A DNA stretch of 64,000 nucleotides from an uncultured Lachnospiraceae bacterium (GCA_902789665.1 CADAOY010000002.1:1-64000); one strand, 5' to 3'; shown: positions 34,522 to 44,084, numbered from the stretch's first letter. Notes: generated from the sequence alone by a model not told the origin. Numbers and translations are program-made.

Positions 34522-36798
34522 ATGTTATATTGCATTAATTGTGGAGATCCGATTTCTCCTAATGAAATGGTATGTGATAAGTGTGGTTACCGTTTTCAGA
34601 TAGTAAAGGGTAATCCTAATACAGTATATATGTATACAGGTGGAGTAACCAATGTTCCGCCGGTTAATCAGGGCAGACCGGCAGGCGCTCCTTTAGGACA
34701 GCCGCAGGGACAGCCTCAGATGAGACCGCAGAGTGCGCAGGGTCAGCCTCAGATGAGACCACAGGGCAATCCGCAGATGCAGGGTCAGAGACCTCCACAG
34801 GGTGCTCCACAGATGCAGGGCAGACCTCAGGGACCAAATCCACAGATGCAGGGAAGACCGGTTCCTCCTCAAATGCAGGGACAGGGAATTCCTCAGGGTG
34901 GAAGACCACAGCCAGGCGGAAGACCTCCACAGGCCGGAATGTATGGAAGACCGATGGGAGCAAGACCTGTTCCACCTCAGGGCAAGCCAAAGAAAAAGAA
35001 GAAAAACGGCTGGATGATTGCGGTTGCAATTATTATGGCGATTGTAATATTTGCGGGGGCTGTTTTTGCAGCACTGGGTGTTATTGGTGTAGGTGCACTT
35101 ATTGCATTCTCAGGTCAGGATGATGATATCGAAGTTGTTGTAGCTGACGATGCATATACAGGAGGAAACAGTACTTATACTCCATCAGTTGATGTAGTAA
35201 GCTCAACCACCACAACTACAGAGGATTCGGTAACATATGATAACGGCGGTATTCTTGATTCCACAGAGAATATTGCCCTTCTTTCAACGGCTACCAGAGA
35301 TCCTTTCGTAAAACTTAAAGGTGATGGAACAGATACAGTAACAGTAATGGTATATATGAATGGCTCAAATCTTGAGTCGGATGACGGATGTGCCACAGCA
35401 GACCTTAAGGAAATGCTTAATGCTACATTGTCTGATAATGTTAACGTTGTTATCCAGACAGGTGGAACAAAGAAGTGGAAAACTGATGCAATCTCATCCA
35501 AGCATTCACAGAGATTCATTATTAAGGACGGCAAACTGGTACTTGTGGATGATACACTTGACCAGCTTGATATTACAAAAGAAGATACATTGCTTGATTT
35601 CATCAATTACTGTAAGTACAACTATCCGGCAGACAGAAATATGCTGATTTTCTGGGATCATGGTTCAGGAGCAGTATATGGCTTTGGATATGATGAGCAT
35701 GCGACAGATTATTATGCAGCGCTGACTCTTGATGAAATAAGAAGCGCAGTTGATAAGTCAGGTCTTAAGTTTGAAATGATAGGTTTTGATGCCTGCCTTA
35801 TGGGCAGCCTTGAAGTAGCCTGTGCGCTTAGTGATTATTCTGATTATCTTGTGGCGTCCGAGGATTTTGAATCCGGAGCAGGATGGGAATATCAGAACTG
35901 GCTTACACTTCTTGGATATAATTCATCCACACCAATGAAGGATGTTGGAAAAGTGATAATTGATGATTTTATCAAAGAGTCCAGATCCTATTATGGCAGC
36001 GACGGTATCTTGGCTCTTATCGATTTAAGATATGCAAGACTTATGTATTCGTCCTGGACGACTTTCGCGTATGCTAATGAGTCTGATCTTCTAAATCAGA
36101 ATTACAACATGGAGATGCAGCGTTCAGACAGAGCTGACGGCAGGTATTTTGACAATGATGAGCCGAAAGGCTGGCAGGAATTCTTTGGAGTTTCGTCTAA
36201 TGATGGTGTGCTTCAGGAATATTCCTACGCGGTGGATATTTTGGCATTGGCTAATACCCTGGATACCAAGGAGGCAGCAGCCCTTAAGTCATCACTTGGA
36301 TATGCCATTGTTTACTCCAGTGCAACAAATGGAGACGTGAATATGACAGGACTTTCTGTCACACTTCCTTATGACGATGATGACTTCTATGACGAATTAT
36401 ACGGAGTCTTCTCAAATAGTGGATTTGATTCCACATACCTTTCATTCTTAAAGAAGTTTGTAACAGCGTCAGGTGGTGGAACAACCTACGACTGGGGTTC
36501 ATCTACATGGGATGGCTGGAATGACACCAGTACATCTAACTGGGATGATTATGACTGGTCATCATATGACTGGAGTAACTATACTCAGGATGATTATGGA
36601 TTCGACAGTTACGATTACTCAGATGAGTGGTACGAGCCTGAATGCTGGCAGGATTATATGAATTCCGATAGCTGGGGTTCAAATGATGAATTCTACTATG
36701 ATGAATATTATTACTATGATTATTATGACGACAGTTATGATGATCCATACTCCGAAGGAGCCTCATCATGGTATGATTATCTCTACCAGGATTGGTAA
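34522..36798 (+). CDS. Membrane-anchored clostripain-family (C11) protease with zinc ribbon and acidic-aromatic tail
   Basis: 758 residues. Order: zinc ribbon CINCGDPISPNEMVCDKCGY (4-23), a Gln/Pro/Gly/Met-rich linker (~50-155), a membrane helix (~165-195), then a C11 peptidase domain (~270-640) with VMVYMNGSNLES, catalytic His in FWDHGSG and catalytic Cys in FDACLMGS. The final ~105 residues are almost only Tyr, Asp, Trp, Ser and Asn. With the ribbon inside, the protease faces outward. Clostripains cut after Arg/Lys. No propeptide is obvious. The tail is of unknown role, perhaps wall attachment or metal binding. Confidence 0.85.
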   Translation: MLYCINCGDPISPNEMVCDKCGYRFQIVKGNPNTVYMYTGGVTNVPPVNQGRPAGAPLGQPQGQPQMRPQSAQGQPQMRPQGNPQMQGQRPPQGAPQMQGRPQGPNPQMQGRPVPPQMQGQGIPQGGRPQPGGRPPQAGMYGRPMGARPVPPQGKPKKKKKNGWMIAVAIIMAIVIFAGAVFAALGVIGVGALIAFSGQDDDIEVVVADDAYTGGNSTYTPSVDVVSSTTTTTEDSVTYDNGGILDSTENIALLSTATRDPFVKLKGDGTDTVTVMVYMNGSNLESDDGCATADLKEMLNATLSDNVNVVIQTGGTKKWKTDAISSKHSQRFIIKDGKLVLVDDTLDQLDITKEDTLLDFINYCKYNYPADRNMLIFWDHGSGAVYGFGYDEHATDYYAALTLDEIRSAVDKSGLKFEMIGFDACLMGSLEVACALSDYSDYLVASEDFESGAGWEYQNWLTLLGYNSSTPMKDVGKVIIDDFIKESRSYYGSDGILALIDLRYARLMYSSWTTFAYANESDLLNQNYNMEMQRSDRADGRYFDNDEPKGWQEFFGVSSNDGVLQEYSYAVDILALANTLDTKEAAALKSSLGYAIVYSSATNGDVNMTGLSVTLPYDDDDFYDELYGVFSNSGFDSTYLSFLKKFVTASGGGTTYDWGSSTWDGWNDTSTSNWDDYDWSSYDWSNYTQDDYGFDSYDYSDEWYEPECWQDYMNSDSWGSNDEFYYDEYYYYDYYDDSYDDPYSEGASSWYDYLYQDW

Positions 36799-36805
36799 AA
36801 AAAAC

Positions 36806-36834
36806 TTACGAGAATTTTTTGGATTTGCTACAAT
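36806..36834 (+). promoter_or_regulatory. Promoter of the carD gene
   Basis: TTACGA (36806-36811) and TACAAT (36829-36834) with 17 bases between and TG one base before the -10. Leader of about 75 bases before the ATG at 36916. Confidence 0.6.
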
Positions 36835-36915
36835 ATTATTAGGGAATGAACTTTGTGTAATCTTGAGAGACAAGGGGAATGTTGTGTTTGGCATTTAATA
36901 TCGAGAGGTTAGTTT

Positions 36916-37425
36916 ATGTACAAAGTAGGACAGTATGTTGTGTATTGTGGCGAAGGGGTTTTCAAAGTCGACAACATCGGCACTCTGGATTTAAGCGGAG
37001 TGTCGGGAGATGACACATATTACACTCTTTTATCACCTTTCAGGGCAGGAAGTAAGGTCTATGCCCTTGTGGGCAATGAAGAGGGTAAACTTCGTGATGT
37101 TATTACGAAGAAGGAAGCCAAAGAAGTTCTTGATAATATTGCGCTTTTTGATGACATCGATGTTCCCAATGAAAAGCAAAAAGACGAAATTTATAAGAAA
37201 CTGATTCATAAGAATGACTTCCGGGATCTGGCGAAAATTGTTAAAACCATGTACGTAAAAAAGGTTTCCAAAATCGCCGCCGGTAAAAAAATGACATCAG
37301 GCGATGACAGATATTACAGAATGGCGGAGGAAAGGCTGATAGGCGAACTTGCTATAGTACTTGACCTTGACAGAGGAGAAATCAAGAAAACTATTGATGG
37401 GAAACTTGGCGAGATTTCAATTTAG
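36916..37425 (+). CDS. CarD-family transcription regulator
   Basis: 169 residues. The N-terminal RNA-polymerase-interacting Tudor-like domain (MYKVGQYVVYCGEGVFKVDN, then YYTLLSP) is followed by a helical DNA-binding part. Length and layout match CarD/CdnL, which binds the beta subunit and stabilises open complexes, often at rRNA promoters. Ribosome-binding site GAGAGG. The next gene, a papain-like hydrolase, follows after 12 bases. Confidence 0.88.
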   Translation: MYKVGQYVVYCGEGVFKVDNIGTLDLSGVSGDDTYYTLLSPFRAGSKVYALVGNEEGKLRDVITKKEAKEVLDNIALFDDIDVPNEKQKDEIYKKLIHKNDFRDLAKIVKTMYVKKVSKIAAGKKMTSGDDRYYRMAEERLIGELAIVLDLDRGEIKKTIDGKLGEISI

Positions 37426-37437
37426 CCGCTTTGATTA

Positions 37438-38010
37438 ATGGAAAAAAAATACATATACGTTATGCTTTCTCAGACTAATACATGGATATCCAGACTTATT
37501 AAAGTAATCAGAAAGAAACCATATGCACATGCATCTGTTTCTTTTGACAGAAGGCTGCATCACATGTACAGTTACGGAAGAATCTGGTTCTGGTGTTCAA
37601 CCATTGCAGGACTGGTTCATGAACTTCCTGACAGAAATCTCTATAAGCATAAGCCTAATACAAAAATGGTTTTATTAAGGGCAGAGGTAACTGAGGAACA
37701 GCATGAGAGAGCAAAACATGCACTTATTGATCTTTGGAATCACAGATACAGAAGACCATATAATACCATAGGTCTGTGGGTATCGGCTCTTAAGATTTAT
37801 CTTCCTGTTAAGCATGCCTTCTTCTGTTCACAGTTTACGGCATATATTGTACAGAGCGCCGGCGTGGATTTTACAGATAAGCCTTATATTAAGGTGGAAC
37901 CGGAAGATTTCAGATTATCGGACAGGTTCGAAGTTGTTTATGAGGGAAGTTTGAGGGATTACTGGAATAAATATTCAGTAACATCAGATGGAAAGTTTAA
38001 CAGATATTAG
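37438..38010 (+). CDS. Permuted papain-like (YiiX/NlpC-P60 superfamily) hydrolase
   Basis: 190 residues. YAHASVSFD near residue 26 supplies the catalytic His and HAFFCSQFTAYIVQSAG near residue 120 the catalytic Cys, in the permuted order of the YiiX/YebB-like group of the NlpC/P60 superfamily. No signal peptide or membrane helix, so it is probably cytoplasmic. Members include amidases, peptidases and lipid acyltransferases; the substrate here cannot be told. No Shine-Dalgarno is visible, so coupling to carD is possible. Confidence 0.7.
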   Translation: MEKKYIYVMLSQTNTWISRLIKVIRKKPYAHASVSFDRRLHHMYSYGRIWFWCSTIAGLVHELPDRNLYKHKPNTKMVLLRAEVTEEQHERAKHALIDLWNHRYRRPYNTIGLWVSALKIYLPVKHAFFCSQFTAYIVQSAGVDFTDKPYIKVEPEDFRLSDRFEVVYEGSLRDYWNKYSVTSDGKFNRY

Positions 38011-38022
38011 TAGGGGGGAGTT

Positions 38023-38253
38023 ATGACGTACCATCTTATACTTGTAGCAGTTCTTGGAATTATCTTTTTTGGAATAATAATTGTAGGTCTCATTATTTCA
38101 GGCATTTTGGGCGTACTTACTCATGCTGCGCCGCAAATCATTATGAGACTTGTAGCCAGAAGAGATGTGCAGAGTTTAAGTGAAACAGCCAAGGAAAATG
38201 AAGGCTTTGCGCCACCTCAGGGTAGTGAGGTTAATGAAGATAATTATGATTGA
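38023..38253 (+). CDS. Small single-pass membrane protein, unknown
   Basis: 76 residues with one long hydrophobic segment (~3-30, LILVAVLGIIFFGIIIVGLI) and a polar C terminus. AGGGGGGAG lies just ahead of the ATG, a very strong ribosome-binding site. Nothing recognisable. It is the last gene before a terminator and the phosphonate operon. Confidence 0.6.
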   Translation: MTYHLILVAVLGIIFFGIIIVGLIISGILGVLTHAAPQIIMRLVARRDVQSLSETAKENEGFAPPQGSEVNEDNYD

Positions 38254-38262
38254 ATTATGTTG

Positions 38263-38289
38263 AAACCGACTTGAAAAAGTCGGTTTTTT
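38263..38289 (+). terminator. Terminator between the small membrane protein and the phosphonate operon
   Basis: AAACCGACTT (38263-38272) pairs with AAGTCGGTTT (38277-38286), loop GAAA, then T. It ends 13 bases before the aepX ATG, so the operon has no room for a promoter behind it. Confidence 0.92.
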
Positions 38290-38301
38290 GGGAGATAGCA
38301 A

Positions 38302-40308
38302 ATGAAAGCTCTGATTCTTAATTCTGGAATGGGGTCCAGAATGGGAGTATTAACAAAAGAACATCCTAAATGCATGACTGAGATAATTTATGGTGAAACA
38401 ATTCTTTCAAGGCAGTTAAAACAGTTATCTGATATGGATATAAAAAATGTGGTTATAACCACGGGATATTATGATAATGTTTTAGCTGAATATTGCAGGG
38501 AACTTGATCTGCCGCTTCAAATTCAGTTAGTGCACAATCCAAGATATAAAGATACAAATTACATATACAGCATTTACTGCGCAAAAGATTATCTTGATGA
38601 TGATATTTTATTAATGCATGGTGATCTTGTTTTTGATGATGGCGTACTGGAAAGTGTTATTGACAGCGTCGAATCCTGCATGACAGTATCTTCCACTTTG
38701 AGTCTTCCTGAAAAGGATTTTAAGGCAGTGGTTGATAATGGATATGTTAAAAAGGTAGGAATTGAATTCTTTGATAACGCACTTGCAGCCCAGCCTTTGT
38801 ATAAGTTAAAAAGGGATGATTTATCAAAATGGATGGCGAAGATTACAGAGTATTGTGAAAACGGGAATACATCTGTGTATGCCGAGAATGCGTTAAATGA
38901 ACTGGATGGTGCATGTAATATAAGGGCGCTTGATGTGAAAGATGAGCTTTGTGCTGAGGTGGATAATCCTGAGGATTTGAAAAAGGTTTCTGCAAAGGTT
39001 AAAGAAATAGAATCCCGAACGGTTTATATGTCCTTTTCAACAGATATGATCCACGGTGGACATATCGCCATTATTAAAAAAGCAAAACGCCTTGGAAAAC
39101 TGATAATAGGTGTTTTAACTGATGAGGCAATATCCACATATAAAAGATATCCAATGCTTCCGGAAAATGAAAGAAAACTGATGTTTCAAAACATATCCGG
39201 AGTACATAAGGTAGTTTATCAAAAGACTTTATCATATAAAGAGAATCTGGAAAAGTATAAGCCGGACATTGTTGTTCATGGTGATGACTGGAAAAATGGT
39301 GTTCAAAAACCGGTAAGAGACGAAGTGATTGAAATCCTTAATTCCTATGGTGGCAAATTGGTTGAATTTCCATATTCTGACAGCCCATCATACAGAGAAC
39401 TTGATGCAAGGGTAAGGGCTGAATTGTCTCTTCCGGATATGAGAAGAGCAAGACTTAAAAAATTACTTAATATGAAAGGTCTTGTGACGGCGTTGGAAGC
39501 ACATAGCGGTATTACAGGTCTGATAGTGGAAAAGACTGTTGTATACCAAAATGGTGGTACAAAACAGTTTGATGCAATGTGGATTTCAAGTTTGTGCGAT
39601 TCGACAGCCAAAGGAAAACCGGATATCGAACTTGTTGATATGACAAGTCGTTTCAGGACCATTGATGATATTATGGAGGTTACGACAAAGCCGATTATAT
39701 TTGATGGAGATACAGGAGGACTGGTTGAACACTTTGTCTACACTGTCCGCTCTTTGGAACGCATGGGCGTTTCAATGATCATCATTGAAGATAAAACCGG
39801 CCTTAAAAAGAATAGTCTCTTTGGAACAGAAGTTAAACAAACTCAGGATACAATTGAGAATTTCTGTGACAAAATCAGAGCTGGTAAAAAAGCACAAAAG
39901 ACCACTGATTTTATGATATGCGCACGTATTGAATCCCTGATTCTTGAAAAAGGCATGGATGATGCATTGACAAGGGCATTTGCCTATGTTGAGGCCGGTG
40001 CTGATGCCATAATGATTCATAGCCGAAGGAAAGAACCTGATGAGATCTTTGAATTTATGGAGAAGTTCAGAGAAAGAGACAGTAAAACCCCTATAGTTCT
40101 TGTTCCGACATCCTTTAATACAGTTTATGAAGAAGAGTTTAAAAAACGAGGTGCGAATATTATTATTTATGCAAATCAGTTAACAAGAACAGGTTTTCCT
40201 GCAATGCAGAATGCAGCAAAGATGATTCTTGAAAATCACAGAGCCAAAGAGTGCGATGATATATGTATGAGCTTTGAGGATATTATTAATCTGATTCCGG
40301 AAGAATAA
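38302..40308 (+). CDS. aepX: Three-domain protein: NTP transferase, cytidylyltransferase and phosphoenolpyruvate mutase
   Basis: 668 residues. Residues ~1-235 are an NTP-transferase with LNSGMGSRMG and HPKCM. Residues ~240-375 are a TagD-like cytidylyltransferase (STDMIHGGHIAI, later VVHGDDWKNG). Residues ~385-668 are PEP mutase with the diagnostic EDKTGLKKNS motif (EDKx5NS), which separates true mutases from isocitrate-lyase relatives. PEP mutase makes phosphonopyruvate, the first C-P bond step. One or both nucleotidyltransferases probably activate the finished phosphonate as a CMP ester for transfer to a glycan. The next two genes complete the route, spaced 7 and 5 bases apart. Confidence 0.92.
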   Translation: MKALILNSGMGSRMGVLTKEHPKCMTEIIYGETILSRQLKQLSDMDIKNVVITTGYYDNVLAEYCRELDLPLQIQLVHNPRYKDTNYIYSIYCAKDYLDDDILLMHGDLVFDDGVLESVIDSVESCMTVSSTLSLPEKDFKAVVDNGYVKKVGIEFFDNALAAQPLYKLKRDDLSKWMAKITEYCENGNTSVYAENALNELDGACNIRALDVKDELCAEVDNPEDLKKVSAKVKEIESRTVYMSFSTDMIHGGHIAIIKKAKRLGKLIIGVLTDEAISTYKRYPMLPENERKLMFQNISGVHKVVYQKTLSYKENLEKYKPDIVVHGDDWKNGVQKPVRDEVIEILNSYGGKLVEFPYSDSPSYRELDARVRAELSLPDMRRARLKKLLNMKGLVTALEAHSGITGLIVEKTVVYQNGGTKQFDAMWISSLCDSTAKGKPDIELVDMTSRFRTIDDIMEVTTKPIIFDGDTGGLVEHFVYTVRSLERMGVSMIIIEDKTGLKKNSLFGTEVKQTQDTIENFCDKIRAGKKAQKTTDFMICARIESLILEKGMDDALTRAFAYVEAGADAIMIHSRRKEPDEIFEFMEKFRERDSKTPIVLVPTSFNTVYEEEFKKRGANIIIYANQLTRTGFPAMQNAAKMILENHRAKECDDICMSFEDIINLIPEE

Positions 40309-40315
40309 GGTGAAA

Positions 40316-41401
40316 ATGAAGCAATTGTTTTTTGATAATAAGAATAATTATGAAAGCATAGACTGCTGGGTAAATGATAATCACATAACCAGGCTGTTTG
40401 TGGTATGCGGTAATACTTTTAAACATCTAACTGGAATTAGTAATAAAATTTATGAACTTGAAGACAAAGGAATTGAAATAATATTCTTTAGTGATTATTC
40501 ACCTAATCCCATATATGAGTCAGTGGTTAATGGTGTGGATTTATTTAAGAAGTCACATGCAGATGGAATAATTGCCATTGGCGGAGGTTCTGCAATGGAT
40601 GTTGCCAAATGTATAAAGATATACAGTTCTATGGTCAAGACACCCTTTATGGCTATTCCTACAACGGCAGGAACAGGATCTGAGTCGACAAAATTTGCAG
40701 TATATTATAAAGATGGAGTTAAGCAGGGCTTAACGGATGAGCGTTGTATTCCAGATGCAGTCCTGTTTGATCCGGGTGCACTTAAGGCACTTCCAATGTA
40801 TCAAAGAAAAGCAACTATGTGTGATGCTCTGTGCCACGGTATTGAGTCGTTCTGGTCAGTAAACAGTACTGATGAAAGTAGAAAATATAGTGCTCTGGCC
40901 ATTAAAGAAATCCTAAAGAATATGGATGGATATCTAAATAATACTGACGAGGGAAACGAAGGGATGCTTAAGGCATCAAATATTGCAGGGCAGGCAATCA
41001 ATATAGCACAAACAACTGCCGGACATGCGATGTGTTATAAGATAACAAGTCTTTTTGGAATATCTCATGGACATGCTGCCATGCTATGCGACAGGGTACT
41101 GTTCCCTGAAATGCTAAAAAAAACTGACAAGTGCATAGATGTAAGAGGAGAAGATTATTTAAAGACTTTATTTGATGAAATTTCAAATGCATTTGGTGTT
41201 GAAAAAATCGAGGATGCAGTTAGAAATTTTGATGTAATTTTTGAAAAACTTGAGTTAGATATTCCGGTTGCTTCAGATTGGGAACTAAATGAACTGGCTT
41301 GTTCAGTTAATGCGGAGAGACTCAAGAATCATCCGTTAAAATTAAATGAAGACGACTTAAGAGAGTTATATAAACAAATTTTAAAAGTAGAAAGAATATA
41401 A
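40316..41401 (+). CDS. Phosphonoacetaldehyde reductase (iron-type alcohol dehydrogenase)
   Basis: 361 residues. Group III iron-dependent alcohol dehydrogenase with nucleotide loop IIAIGGGSAMDVAK, PTTAGTGSE and metal histidines in CHGIES, AGHAMCYK and ISHGHAAM. In phosphonate clusters this family (PhpC-like) reduces phosphonoacetaldehyde to 2-hydroxyethylphosphonate. No aminotransferase for 2-aminoethylphosphonate is present here, which favours the hydroxy product. GTG 40310 and ATG 40316 are both in frame; AAGG at 40307 favours ATG. It lies between aepX and the decarboxylase, confirming the role. Confidence 0.85.
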   Translation: MKQLFFDNKNNYESIDCWVNDNHITRLFVVCGNTFKHLTGISNKIYELEDKGIEIIFFSDYSPNPIYESVVNGVDLFKKSHADGIIAIGGGSAMDVAKCIKIYSSMVKTPFMAIPTTAGTGSESTKFAVYYKDGVKQGLTDERCIPDAVLFDPGALKALPMYQRKATMCDALCHGIESFWSVNSTDESRKYSALAIKEILKNMDGYLNNTDEGNEGMLKASNIAGQAINIAQTTAGHAMCYKITSLFGISHGHAAMLCDRVLFPEMLKKTDKCIDVRGEDYLKTLFDEISNAFGVEKIEDAVRNFDVIFEKLELDIPVASDWELNELACSVNAERLKNHPLKLNEDDLRELYKQILKVERI

Positions 41402-41406
41402 CTGAT

Positions 41407-42525
41407 ATGAGAGTAGATAAGTTTTTTGACATTATTGGCGCTGATTTTTACTCAGGCGTTCCAGATTCACAATTAAAATCATTATGTAATTTTTTGATTG
41501 ATAAATATGGTATTGATTCAAAGCATCATATTATTGCAGCTAATGAGGGAAACTGTACTGCTATTGCCGCAGGTTATCATCTGGCTACAGGTAAGGTGCC
41601 GGTTGTATATATGCAAAATAGCGGCGAGGGAAATATTATCAATCCGGGAGCTTCGTTACTTAATGATAAGGTTTATGCTATTCCTGTAATATTTGTCATT
41701 GGCTGGAGAGGAGAGCCAGGGGTACATGATGAACCTCAGCATATCTATCAGGGTGAAGTAACCATTAAACTTCTTGATGATATGGGAATTAGTTCTTTTG
41801 TTATAGGTCCGGAGACTACAGATGATGAAGTTGCTAATGCCATGTGCGATTTTAAGGAATTGCTTTCTGCAGGCAAGGATGTTGCATTTGTAATTCGAAA
41901 AGGTGCTTTGACCGATGCGCCAAAGGTCGAATATAAGAATGACAACATTATGAAAAGAGAGGATATTATTAAACATATTGTTGCGGTATCCGGTGATGAT
42001 CCGATTATTTCGACCACGGGAAAGGCAAGCAGGGAGTTATTTGAAATTAGAGAGGCGAATGAACAGAGCCATCAATATGATTTCCTTACAGTTGGTTCCA
42101 TGGGACATTCTTCATCAATAGCCCTTGGTGTTGCGATAAATAAGCCTGAGAAAAAGATATGGTGTATTGACGGAGATGGAGCACTTTTGATGCATATGGG
42201 AGCCATGCCTGTAATTGGCGCTAATAATCCGGAGAATCTTGTACATATTGTTATTAACAACGGAGCTCATGAAACAGTTGGAGGAATGCCAACTGTTGCC
42301 TCATCAATAGATTTGATTGCCATTGCTAAAGCATGTGGATATAAATATGCTGTAAGTGTTGATGATTTCGATGCTTTGGACAGGGAAATTAATATGGCAA
42401 AAGAAAGAAATGAGTTAAGTTTTATCGAGATAAAGAGTTCAATAGGTGCTCGTGAAGATTTGGGAAGGCCTACTACGAGCGCGTTGGAGAATAAAGAGAA
42501 TTTTATGAGATATTTGTCTTCATGA
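41407..42525 (+). CDS. aepY: Phosphonopyruvate decarboxylase
   Basis: 372 residues. Thiamine-diphosphate enzyme: substrate-side ANEGNCTAIAAGYHLATGK with the cofactor-activating Glu at the N terminus, and the diphosphate/Mg motif GDGALLMHMG...NNGAHET (GDGx~25NN) in the C-terminal half. It turns phosphonopyruvate to phosphonoacetaldehyde, the irreversible pull of the pathway. Length is normal for the short phosphonopyruvate decarboxylase class. Third gene of the phosphonate operon, 5 bases after the reductase; the repeat array follows. Confidence 0.92.
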   Translation: MRVDKFFDIIGADFYSGVPDSQLKSLCNFLIDKYGIDSKHHIIAANEGNCTAIAAGYHLATGKVPVVYMQNSGEGNIINPGASLLNDKVYAIPVIFVIGWRGEPGVHDEPQHIYQGEVTIKLLDDMGISSFVIGPETTDDEVANAMCDFKELLSAGKDVAFVIRKGALTDAPKVEYKNDNIMKREDIIKHIVAVSGDDPIISTTGKASRELFEIREANEQSHQYDFLTVGSMGHSSSIALGVAINKPEKKIWCIDGDGALLMHMGAMPVIGANNPENLVHIVINNGAHETVGGMPTVASSIDLIAIAKACGYKYAVSVDDFDALDREINMAKERNELSFIEIKSSIGAREDLGRPTTSALENKENFMRYLSS

Positions 42526-42582
42526 TTAAGGCAAAAATGTAAGCATTATAATGAAAAATGTCGATAAATATATGTGGGGTAA

Positions 42583-42764
42583 ATTGAAAAATTAGGGAAT
42601 GAAATATTGAAAATTTAGGGAATTTGGTCTGGATTTATTGAAACAATTTCATTTTTGGTCGAAAAATCATTGAAAAAATTTACAAAATGGGCAAAAATTC
42701 ATTGAAAAAATTTATTTTTTGGCTGAAATTCCATTGAAATAATTTACAAAAGATGATGGAAAGT
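42583..42764. repeat. Degenerate 32-bp tandem repeat array, A/T-tract rich
   Basis: ATTGAAA starts at 42637, 42669, 42701 and 42733, exactly 32 bases apart, each followed by an AATTT block and a GG-containing block. Two more ATTGA starts at 42583 and 42606 are shorter-spaced. The units are not separated by unique spacers, so it is no CRISPR. 32 bases is about three helical turns, so the A/T tracts are in phase and the DNA may be bent. It fills most of the 296-base gap between aepY and the sugar dehydrogenase; no gene is seen there. Confidence 0.7.
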
Positions 42765-42821
42765 CTGTAATTATAAGGGTTTCTTAAAAAATAGATAAAA
42801 AAATATATAGGATGGGGATAA

Positions 42822-44045
42822 ATGAAAATTGCGGTAGCAGGAACTGGATATGTGGGATTGAGTCTGGCCGTATTATTATCTCAACATAATGAGGTAATAG
42901 CAGTTGATGTACTTAAAGAAAAGGTTGATAAGATTAATAATCGTATCAGTCCATTGCAGGATAATGAAATTGAAGATTATCTGAAGAATAAGGACTTGAA
43001 CTTACAGGCAACATGTGATGGTATAAGTGCGTACAAAGACGCTGAATATGTCATAGTTGCTGCTCCAACCAACTACGATCCTCAGAAGGACTTCTTTGAC
43101 TGTTCAGCAGTTGAAGATGTTGTAAATCTTGTTTTATCAGTGAACAAAGAAGCAACAATTGTGATAAAGTCCACTGTGCCGGTTGGTTTCACTAAACAAA
43201 TCCAGGATAAAACAGGATATAAGAATTTATTATTCAGTCCGGAGTTCTTACGAGAATCTAGGGCTTTATATGACAATTTGTATCCGAGTAGAATTATTGT
43301 TGGATGCGATGAGGATATAAAGGATAAGGCTGTAATATTTGCTGAGATGCTTAAAGAGGGAGCACTTAAGGAAGACATTGATGTTCTTTATATGGGCTTG
43401 ACTGAGGCAGAGGCAGTTAAGCTGTTTGCTAATACATATCTTGCTCTTCGCGTTTCATATTTTAATGAACTTGATACATACGCAGAGATCAAGGGACTGG
43501 ATACGGCTTCAATTATTCAAGGCGTTTGCTTAGATCCACGTATTGGGGACTTCTACAATAATCCATCCTTTGGATATGGTGGATACTGTTTGCCAAAGGA
43601 TACCAAGCAACTGCTGGCTAATTACAAAGATGTTCCTCAGAATATGATGACAGCAATTGTTGAAGCCAATAGAACAAGAAAAGATTATATTTCGGACAGA
43701 GTTCTTGAAATGGCTGGTTATTACACAGGAAGTAGTATGTGGGATAAAAATAAGGAGCATCCAATCACCATTGGTGTATATCGTCTTACTATGAAAAGTA
43801 ATAGTGATAACTTCAGACAGAGCAGTATTCAGGGAATTATGAAGAGACTTAAAGCTAAAGGCGCTACGGTCATTATATATGAGCCAACGCTTGAAGATGG
43901 AGTTACATTCTTTGGAAGCATGGTTGTAAATGATATAAAGAGTTTTAAAAATCAGGTTGATGTAATAATTGCAAATAGGTATGAGAAGATTCTTGAGGAT
44001 GTGAAGAATAAAGTTTACACAAGAGATTTGTTTGGGAGAGATTAA
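42822..44045 (+). CDS. UDP-sugar 6-dehydrogenase (UDP-glucose/GDP-mannose dehydrogenase family)
   Basis: 407 residues. N-terminal NAD fold [20 protein letters not shown], central [10 protein letters not shown] and SPEFLRE, catalytic Cys in [14 protein letters not shown]. The length and sequence resemble the short E. coli Ugd type, which makes UDP-glucuronic acid; the exact sugar is not certain. A GGATGGGG ribosome-binding site precedes ATG 42822, downstream of the repeat array. It is the first gene of the AT-rich glycan cluster. Confidence 0.88.
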   Translation: MKIAVAGTGYVGLSLAVLLSQHNEVIAVDVLKEKVDKINNRISPLQDNEIEDYLKNKDLNLQATCDGISAYKDAEYVIVAAPTNYDPQKDFFDCSAVEDVVNLVLSVNKEATIVIKSTVPVGFTKQIQDKTGYKNLLFSPEFLRESRALYDNLYPSRIIVGCDEDIKDKAVIFAEMLKEGALKEDIDVLYMGLTEAEAVKLFANTYLALRVSYFNELDTYAEIKGLDTASIIQGVCLDPRIGDFYNNPSFGYGGYCLPKDTKQLLANYKDVPQNMMTAIVEANRTRKDYISDRVLEMAGYYTGSSMWDKNKEHPITIGVYRLTMKSNSDNFRQSSIQGIMKRLKAKGATVIIYEPTLEDGVTFFGSMVVNDIKSFKNQVDVIIANRYEKILEDVKNKVYTRDLFGRD

Positions 44046-44084
44046 AAATATTTAGTCAACTATATTTAGAAAAGGACGATTGCA

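Noticed and set aside
34664..35029. Minus-strand 121-residue frame inside the clostripain gene
   Set aside because: It is antisense to the Gln/Pro/Gly-rich linker, whose repetitive codons keep the opposite frame open; composition is artefactual.
42583..42764. CRISPR array
   Set aside because: The 32-base periodic repeats abut with no unique spacers, units vary, and no cas genes are present.
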